Below, in pieces: positions 7,579 through 13,441 of a stretch of 13,441 nucleotides of DNA (the stretch's first letter is position 1; each line of letters begins with the position of its first letter). The position numbers were made by a program, and so were the translations under genes. The notes under the pieces were generated by a model that saw only the letters and a list, made by a program, of their open reading frames with translations, searched no databases and had not been told where the DNA came from. The stretch lies in the NCBI GenBank assembly GCA_001275005.1, contig JWZX01001293.1:1-13441 (forward strand), given 5' to 3'. The DNA is from Chrysochromulina tobinii. Its lineage: Eukaryota > Haptophyta > Prymnesiales > Chrysochromulinaceae.

Positions 7579-10115
7579 ATGCGGCGATTCTCCACATCCG
7601 TCGGGCCGCGTGTGCTCGCCACCCTGTCCAAATCGGTTGAAATCGGCACGCCACCACGCACCCTCATCTCTGGTCTCAGCCTGACGCTGCGCCAGGGCGA
7701 GCGCTGGGCACTCGTCGGTCCCAACGGCAGCGGCAAGTCGACGTTGTCCCAGCTGCTCGCTGACACGGTCTCCGCGGACGCCAGCGCGTCGGCGGCAGAG
7801 TACGTCTCATTTGACAGCCACCGCCAGCTCCGCCGCGACGAGGCACGCACCTTTCGCGAGAGCCGCTTCGGCGTCGAGCATAAGCGAGCTACACCCGCAT
7901 CCTTTCTCTTCCCAAACCTCCACCCTCCCGACACAGACACCGAGCGGGCGGCTCTCAAGGGCTTCCAAGCGCCGCGCACGCGCCTCTCGCCGCTCCCCGT
8001 GCCGTACGATGCCACAGGCGACCATCCGCTCCTCTCGGAGCTCGAGCGCGCAGCGACCACAGGGGAGGCGGGCCGTTTGCTCGATCGGTTCAGGCGAGTG
8101 CCACTGCGTGCCACTACGTGCCACTGACTGCCTCCACTGAGTGCCACCAAGTGCCCCTGAGTGCCCCTGAGTTCCACCGAGTGCCACTGTGGAGTGCCCC
8201 AAAGCACCACTCGTTCGCACCCAATGCCACTGAGTGCGTCCGATTGCTACCTGCTCGATCGGTCCAATGCCACTGAGTGCGTCCGGTTGCTACCTGCTCG
8301 ATCGGTACAGCCTGCTCGAGGCACGCCATCGGCCACTGTACGTCCTCTCCACTGGCCAGCTGCGCAAGGTCCAGCTCGCGGCTTGCCTGCTCTCGCCTCC
8401 GAGGCTACTGCTGCTGGACGAGGCTCTCGACGGCCTCGACGCAGCCTCGCGCAGAGAGGCGATCGAGGCGATTGCGCGCACGAACCACGAGCACAAGGCG
8501 ACGCTCGTGATGGTGGCGCATCGTCGGGAGGACCTGCCGCACACACCGACGCACGCGCTCCTGCTCGGTCAGGGCTCGGGGGCTGGCGGCTCGGCGGCTG
8601 GCGGCTCGGGGGCTGGCGGCTCGGCGGCTGGCGGCTCGGGGGCTGGGGGCACGAGGGGGCCCACGGGCACAGGATGGCGAGCAGGCGAGTGGAAAGTGAT
8701 GGAGGCAGAGGTCACCGCTCTGCTCGAAAGCGCAGACTCCGGGGATGGCGGCGGCTTCGCACAACATGAGGTTGGGGCCCCACCCATCACGCCGCCGCCG
8801 CCGCCGCCGCCTCCACCACCCGCAAGCAAGGCGGCGGCGGTGCCGACGACGACGGCGACAAGTGACGAGCCGCGGCCGGTGGTCGAGTTTGACAAGGTGC
8901 AAATCCGGTACGACTGCGGCGCGCGCTGCTTTGTACCGCCCCTCAGTTGGACAGTGTGCGAGGGCGAGAACTGGGCCGTGGTGGGTGGGAATGGAGCTGG
9001 GAAGACAACCCTCGTCGACCTCATCTCAGGCGAGTGTGATTGCGAGTGTGATTGCGATCTGATTGCGATCTGATTGCGATCTGATTGCGATCTGATTGCG
9101 ATCTGATTGCGATCTGATTGCGAGTGTGATTGCGAGTGTGATTGCGATCTGATTGCGATCTGATTGCGATCTGATTGCGATCTGATTGCGATCTGATTGC
9201 GATCCGATGACCTCGTTATGATGGCAAGACGACCCTCGCGCTCGGCTACCCGAACCCCAAGCCCAACCCCAAGCCTCGCCCTCGTCGACCCGAGCTCAGG
9301 CGAGAATGTGCTCGGCTACCAGCAGTCCATCAAGCTCTTCGGCCGGCCAAAGGGCAGTGGGGAGTCTGTGTGGGAGATCAGGCGGCAGCTCGGCGTGATC
9401 TCGACGGCGACGCACATGGAATACGTGGACCACGCGGAGGCGGTCATGCTCGGCGAGCGGCGCGCGGGAAGCAAGCAGGTGAGATGCGCTTGAATGGCTG
9501 GATTGGCTTGATGGTCTGGATTGGCTCCTTCATTGATTTACATGATGGATGGATTGAGACTTTGGAATGCTCGGTTGGCAGGTGAGCACGTGGGAGGTCG
9601 TGTGCTCAGGCTTCTTCGACTCCATCGGACTGTACGCCGAGCCGAATGCCGCACAGGTCGAGGTGGCGAAGCGCTGGATCGAGTGCTTTCGATTGACCGA
9701 TCTGGTGATCCCTCCAAAGCAGCAGCCTCCCGTGTCGTCTCGTGGGGGGGCGGGGGGGTACGCCGCCGCGGCAGCCAAGGCGAAGGCCCTCCTTGCGGGC
9801 GGGAACAGCGGCGGCGGCGGCGATGGGAGCGCCGCCGGGGAGGCGCGCAACTTTTGCCACCTCTCGTTCGGACAGCAGAAGCTGATCTTACTCTGTCGGG
9901 CCGTTGTGAAACGGCCGCGGCTGCTGCTGCTGGACGAGCCCACGCATGGTCTCTCGTCTGAGAATCGTGCGCGGCTGCTCGGGATGCTTGGTACCCTCGC
10001 GGCCGATCCGAGCGTGGCCATCGTCCTCGTGACCCACCGCAAGGACGAGATCGAAGCGCTCGGTTTTGAGCACTTTCTGAGGCTCGATGGGGGTGAGCGG
10101 ACGGCCGAGGCCTGA
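7579..10115 (+). CDS. ModF/PhrA-type tandem ABC ATPase, probably mitochondrial (4 exons)
   Basis: Exons 7579-8093, 8311-9029, 9300-9478 and 9582-10115 join in frame to 648 residues. The ATG at 7579 gives MRRFSTSVGPR, which looks like a mitochondrial presequence; an in-frame GTG at 7522 lies inside the inverted repeat and is unlikely. Domain 1: Walker A GPNGSGKST (47-55), signature LSTGQ (184-188), Walker B LLLLDEALDGLD (D208, E209). A linker of Gly-Ser-Ala repeats and poly-Pro follows. Domain 2: Walker A GGNGAGKTT (K403), LFGRPKGSGESVWEI, the hallmark SGFFDSIGLY (~480-489), LSFGQ (565-569), Walker B LLLLDEPTHGLS (D589, E590), H-loop VTHRKDE. There are no membrane segments. The order and GFFDSIG motif match bacterial ModF/PhrA and its fungal relatives such as yeast YDR061W, whose roles are poorly known. 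Domain 1 has DEA where DEP is usual. Confidence 0.9.
8094..8310 (+). other. Intron 1 of the ABC ATPase gene (217 nt, GC-AG)
   Basis: The donor is CAG/GCGAGT (GC type), the acceptor GGTACAG/CCTG. Splicing recreates LLDRF-SLLEARHRPLYVLSTGQ with correct frame and motif spacing; no GT donor nearby does. The intron is largely GAGTGCCACT-type repeats. Its 3' end (8295-8310) repeats the last 16 nt of exon 1 (15 of 16 identical). Confidence 0.75.
8221..8306 (+). repeat. 43-bp direct tandem duplication in an intron
   Basis: Units 8221-8263 and 8264-8306 are 43 bp each and differ at one base, so the duplication is recent. Each ends in CTGCTCGATCGGT, the sequence found at the 3' end of exon 1 (8079-8089), and each contains TGCCACTGAGTGCG, like the start of the intron. 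Confidence 0.85.
8575..8650 (+). repeat. Coding GGCTGGCGGCTCGG repeat (Gly-Ser-Ala linker)
   Basis: A tandem repeat of about 15/30 bp encodes alternating GSGAGG and SAAGG units between the two ABC domains, followed by a proline run encoded near 8790-8825. It is probably a flexible linker of variable length. Confidence 0.8.
9030..9299 (+). other. Intron 2 of the ABC ATPase gene (270 nt, GC-AG)
   Basis: The donor is TCAG/GCGAGTG, the acceptor CTCAG/GCGAGAA. Splicing gives GKTTLVDLISG-ENVLGYQQSIKLFG, in line with the region after Walker A in ModF. Direct repeats of 27 nt (9008-9034 and 9278-9304, 23 identical) straddle both junctions, so the exact cut could slide by a few bases. The interior is an 11/12-bp minisatellite followed by a stretch resembling the Walker A coding sequence. 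Confidence 0.8.
9031..9205 (+). repeat. 11/12-bp intronic minisatellite with 90-bp higher-order period
   Basis: Unit A is GATTGCGATCT (11 bp) and unit B GATTGCGAGTGT (12 bp). The order is (partial B) B A6 B B A6, with the last A ending in CC. This reads as two copies of a 90-bp block made of two B and six A units, the first truncated at the splice donor. Unit B contains GCGAGTGT, identical to the first 8 bases of the intron. Confidence 0.9.
9479..9581 (+). other. Intron 3 of the ABC ATPase gene (103 nt, GT-AG)
   Basis: The donor is GCAG/GTGAGAT, the acceptor GGCAG/GTGAGCA. It is phase 0 and joins RRAGSKQ to VSTWEVVCSGFFDSIG, rebuilding the ModF hallmark. The 9-nt word GCAGGTGAG is present at both junctions, exactly 103 nt apart. 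Confidence 0.85.
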
Positions 10116-10570
10116 GCGTGTCGAGGCGCCCAACCTACGCCAGCACGGCGCTCGACGTGAGCTGAGCTACCTTTCCAAATACGGTACACGTACAGTACGA
10201 GAGGGCGGTCACAGTTCCATGTCACAGTTCGTCAAAGAATTCTTACCGATGTCCGACTAATCCGATATGTACATACACATCTTCCCTTCACACCTGTCTG
10301 GGGTCGCGTTGTGCTCGCGGCGCAACATTTCCAGGTACCCAATTCCACGGCTGCCCACCCGCGAGCCACCTGCGAGGCGCATTCACCGCGCGTCCGGACC
10401 CCGACCGAGTCTACATTAGAACAACTCGCTCGCGAAACGTAAAATCGGGATTCAAGTGTTTCCGTTTCACAAGTATCACAACACATCCGAAAGTTGTCGC
10501 GCTCGCAAAGAGGACAGGGTCAAGCTCGCGAAGTCGCGCTCGGAAGCGGTTCGGGACACGCCGGACCACG
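10116..10570. other. Intergenic region
   Basis: 455 bp between the ABC ATPase stop and the next start. I see no gene, strong repeat or recognised promoter element. The frame of the downstream gene stays open back to the TGA at 10163-10165, but without an ATG before 10571 and without any motif, so I treat this as leader or promoter DNA. Confidence 0.5.
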
Positions 10571-13441
10571 ATGCCGATAATGTTCAAAGCGCACGAAGCA
10601 GCGAAGGAGCAAGGCCAGCACATGTCATGGGCCTGTTCGACGTGCACGTTGAATAACGTCGCCAGCGCACGCCATTGCAAGGCGTGTGACGCGCCACGGC
10701 CGGGCGGCGGTCCGGTCCCCGAAGCCGTCACATCGCCGGAGGAAGATGGCATGTGGCCTAGGGCGCCAGGAGCTGCCGAGCCATTTCCATCGTACGCTGG
10801 CGGCCATGGACGCGGCGCAGTTCGAAGCGCTCCAGATGGCGGCCGCCGACCCGGCGCTCCAACTCAATCTCCACCCATCTGGGGCTCCTTCGAGCGCAAC
10901 ACGGGCACGTGGACGCCCTACTCGGCCACCGAGACCGCCGCCATCGAGGATGCGTTCGCTCGGGGCCACCCATCCATCTACCTGCCAACGTGCTTCAACG
11001 CGACGGTCCACTTCAACCGATTCGGCGGCCACCACCACCAGACGACGCCGGCCGTAGGCAGCAAGCCTGAAGGCTACCGCAGCGTGCTTCGGGGCACGGC
11101 CGGCATGAAGGCGACGCTGCACTGGGATGGCTCGATGTGGCGGCTCGAATTACCAAACTTCCACACGGGGTACGAGCAGCAGGTGGAAATCTACGCTGCA
11201 CCGATGATAACTGAACATCAGGCTTTGCTCTTGTACAAGGCTCTCGAGGAAGCAAAGAAGCGGGAAGAATCGGCCAAGATCCGCGAGGCACAACTAGTCG
11301 AAGAATTGAATGTGGCGAAAGCAAAAGCGATACACGACTTCCAGTCCAAGCAGGCTGAGCAGGCCTTACAGGATGAGCGCCGTTTCGGACGCGTCGTTGC
11401 CATGGCTCCTGTCAGTCAGTACACAGCTGACGAAGGGAAGTCCGCCTGCACTACGATCGCCTGCTTTGGAGCGCTCGAAATGCTTCAGAGGCTTCGCACG
11501 TTTGGCTTGGGCCTAGTTGCGCAGCCTGGCGGCTTTGCTTTGAGCCCTCCACACCTCAACTCAGCTGAGCTTGCAGATGCGCTTGTTCGGGTGGTCAAAC
11601 AGGGAGTGGACGCTCACGTTCGGGCGCTCAGCCATAATCCAGCATCTCAGCACCGCTCTTCAAGCGAAGTCATGGATGAGTTACCTGCGACTCACGAGCT
11701 GCGAGAGAAACTATTCCGCGGCACTTGCACCGAATACTTGCTGTCGGGCAGCGAAGATGAGCGGGCAGCGTGCTTCATGCAAGCGCTTCAGCCGCCGGCT
11801 GCACCGCACACGGCAGCCAGCTACGTGCTTACGAAGCCGCCGGAGACGGTGCTTTGCGTCATCGGAGCAGACGCCAGTACACCGTGCTTTCTGTTGGACT
11901 CGCACCCGAACTCATCGCGCAGGCTGGCTGGTGCCCACGCCTTGCGCTTCGACTGCGTGCAATCCTTGTGCACCGCGCTCTGTCACCGCTTTCCGGTGGT
12001 GCACCTCCCTGATGTGGATCCGGGGGACTGGCAGCTGGCATACATGCGCCAGTTCAGCGCAATGCCGCTGATGCTGACAGTACCGCTGACCGACAACGAG
12101 CGCAACTCGATGCAGTGCCCAATCATGCTCGAGCTGATGGTCGATCCAGTTGTTGCTATGGATGGGCATACTTACGAGCGTGAAAACATCTTGCGGCACT
12201 TTGAAGCCGAGCGCGAGCGCATTGCTGCTACGCATCAGCCTGCTCATGGTGATGACGCGTGTTGCGGCCACGTCCAAGTTCGTCACACCATCAACTCACC
12301 GCAAGGAGGCCAAATACTTGTTGAGCTGCTCGTTCCCAACCGGTTCGCTCTGACCGCGATTCAACAGGCCGTCGAAGGCGGGCGCCTTGGTGATGGCGAA
12401 GTGTGCGATTGGCGTGAGCGCCGTGAAGCGGTGGTGCGTCAAGGTGGTCAAGGTGGTCAAGGTGAGGCCATCCTGGAGCGACTGGCTCCGCCACCCGAGC
12501 GGCCCCAGTCACACCTCAAGGAGGGCTTCTTGATCATCTGCAACCGCCGCACGGATGCTCCGCGGTGGTACATGGTGCTGTTCAAGGATCGGATCAGCTG
12601 GTACAGGGATGACTCGAAGAACGAGCCGCTCGGTCAGTTTCGCTTCCGTCCGCACACAGAGGTGCTGCTGACTCGAGACCAGTTGACCCTGACGACTCCC
12701 AGTTCAGACCAAGGGGATGGGAGCCTCGCCGCTGAAAAAGCTGAAAAAGTCGTGCTCCGTACTGATGCGCACAACGCATCAGTCGAATTGCAAGAGTGGC
12801 AAGATGCGATTCGGGAGCAGTTGCGGCGATGTGCTGCCATGAGCTACGCACCCAGAGCTGAACACGCGCGCATTCTGGAGAACGGACTCGCCATCGGCCT
12901 GTGCACCGAAGCTGAGCTCAAGGTCGGACAAGACACAGCCATCCGAACCCATTGTGAATGCTGCGGACAGACGGCGCCGCCACCCTTTGCTCCTCGGCAG
13001 TGCAAGCGCTGTGCGCGTGTTCTCTGTGTGGCGTGCGTGCCGCATACAGCATTCTCGTTCGAGGAGGCCGTGATCGACAACGAGAGTGTCACTGAGCCTC
13101 AATGCAATCATCCTATCTGTATGGAGTGCTTCGAGGACGCCGCCAATAGATTGCGCCGCACTGTGGTGGACGAGAGTGAGCGCCATTACTTGCAACTACT
13201 GAATGAGAAGCTGCAGCCCTGGGAGCAACAGCAGACGACTCTTGCTAAGGCCCAGGTCAAACAGAGACTCGAAGCAGAGCACACTCTTCTTGAGGAGCAA
13301 CTTGATGCTACACATGCTGCTGACATGGCCGCTCTTCGCACGAAGATCGCCAAAGCGGAAGAAGAGACTCGGGCGCGTCAGTTGGATGTGGAACGAGCGC
13401 AGGTTGCGGCCCAGGCTGCAGAGGGGGGGGCACCGCCGCCG
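10571..13441 (+). CDS. Multidomain U-box protein: RanBP2 ZnF, WWE, peptidase-like, U-box, PH, FYVE-like (3' partial)
   Basis: One uninterrupted frame of 957 codons runs off the window end. Start 10571 has a purine at -3; ATGs at 10580 and 10622 are alternatives. Domains in order: RanBP2-type zinc finger (W20, C22-x2-C25-x10-C36-x2-C39), a class that often binds ubiquitin or RNA; WWE (~104-174: W104, W114-TPY, I125-E126), a family known to bind iso-ADP-ribose of poly-ADP-ribose; coiled coil (~216-272); a region with GKSACTTIAC (C293, C298) and later FLLDSHP (D443, H445) resembling a papain-fold peptidase; U-box (~516-602: CPIMLELMVDPV, GHTYERENI, SP...LLVPNRFAL, with an insertion), an E2-binding E3 module; PH domain (~650-754); FYVE-like finger (~795-853); coiled coil to the end. 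It is probably a cytosolic E3 ligase or adaptor coupling ADP-ribose and ubiquitin signals at membranes. Enzyme activities are inferred. Confidence 0.85.
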   Translation, partial: MPIMFKAHEAAKEQGQHMSWACSTCTLNNVASARHCKACDAPRPGGGPVPEAVTSPEEDGMWPRAPGAAEPFPSYAGGHGRGAVRSAPDGGRRPGAPTQSPPIWGSFERNTGTWTPYSATETAAIEDAFARGHPSIYLPTCFNATVHFNRFGGHHHQTTPAVGSKPEGYRSVLRGTAGMKATLHWDGSMWRLELPNFHTGYEQQVEIYAAPMITEHQALLLYKALEEAKKREESAKIREAQLVEELNVAKAKAIHDFQSKQAEQALQDERRFGRVVAMAPVSQYTADEGKSACTTIACFGALEMLQRLRTFGLGLVAQPGGFALSPPHLNSAELADALVRVVKQGVDAHVRALSHNPASQHRSSSEVMDELPATHELREKLFRGTCTEYLLSGSEDERAACFMQALQPPAAPHTAASYVLTKPPETVLCVIGADASTPCFLLDSHPNSSRRLAGAHALRFDCVQSLCTALCHRFPVVHLPDVDPGDWQLAYMRQFSAMPLMLTVPLTDNERNSMQCPIMLELMVDPVVAMDGHTYERENILRHFEAERERIAATHQPAHGDDACCGHVQVRHTINSPQGGQILVELLVPNRFALTAIQQAVEGGRLGDGEVCDWRERREAVVRQGGQGGQGEAILERLAPPPERPQSHLKEGFLIICNRRTDAPRWYMVLFKDRISWYRDDSKNEPLGQFRFRPHTEVLLTRDQLTLTTPSSDQGDGSLAAEKAEKVVLRTDAHNASVELQEWQDAIREQLRRCAAMSYAPRAEHARILENGLAIGLCTEAELKVGQDTAIRTHCECCGQTAPPPFAPRQCKRCARVLCVACVPHTAFSFEEAVIDNESVTEPQCNHPICMECFEDAANRLRRTVVDESERHYLQLLNEKLQPWEQQQTTLAKAQVKQRLEAEHTLLEEQLDATHAADMAALRTKIAKAEEETRARQLDVERAQVAAQAAEGGAPPP

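Noticed and set aside
9031-9205. Tandem array as a CRISPR-like or coding repeat
   Set aside because: Units of 11/12 bp are contiguous, with no spacers, and do not keep a reading frame. The array lies inside an intron.
10166-10570. Open frame continuous with the U-box gene, extending it N-terminally by 135 codons
   Set aside because: There is no ATG, no recognisable motif, and an Arg/Ser/Thr-rich composition unlike the conserved part. A spliced upstream exon cannot be excluded.
10411-11122. Minus-strand open frames across the start of the U-box gene
   Set aside because: The plus strand encodes a clear RanBP2 finger and WWE domain here; the minus frames have no motif.
11384-12040. Naming the peptidase-like region as OTU, MINDY or a specific deubiquitinase family
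   Set aside because: Only a Cys-bearing segment and an Asp-Ser-His motif can be seen by eye, which is too little to choose a family.

Overview
The window looks like compact nuclear DNA of a eukaryotic alga or related protist. A haptophyte is my first guess; a dinoflagellate or pelagophyte is possible. The evidence is high GC, small spliceosomal introns (two with GC-AG ends), Ser-Pro/poly-Pro and YPPQ-type tracts, and purely eukaryotic domain families (WWE, U-box, PH, FYVE-like, B3GNTL1/QTGAL). Nothing points to a prokaryote or a virus. The species is inference.

Layout. 1-237: no supported gene. 238-918 (-): a protein made of fifteen perfect-length decapeptide repeats. It is divergent from 1092-4190 (+), a four-exon gene joining an unfamiliar glycosyltransferase-like domain, an acidic and proline-rich spacer, and a C-terminal homologue of B3GNTL1, the enzyme reported to galactosylate tRNA queuosine (QTGAL). 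4314-6992 (+): an intronless, probably secretory-pathway, sulfotransferase-like protein with coiled-coil repeats, an Ala/Pro linker and a YPPQQG tail. 6993-7578: non-coding, with an inverted-repeat element of about 168 bp. 7579-10115 (+): a four-exon tandem ABC ATPase of the ModF/PhrA type with a mitochondrial-looking N-terminus. 10116-10570: intergenic. 10571 to the end (+): an intronless gene running off the window, with the order RanBP2 zinc finger, WWE, coiled coil, cysteine-peptidase-like region with an Asp-Ser-His motif, U-box, PH, FYVE-like zinc finger, coiled coil.

The genes do not form one pathway. Two things stand out. The last gene combines likely ubiquitin/poly-ADP-ribose recognition, an E3-type U-box and a peptidase-like region in one chain. 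The introns carry direct repeats of neighbouring exon sequence at their splice junctions, in one case a codon-by-codon decayed copy of the next exon, and several are filled with short tandem repeats. That fits intron birth by local tandem duplication. All assignments come from reading the sequence; no database search was run.
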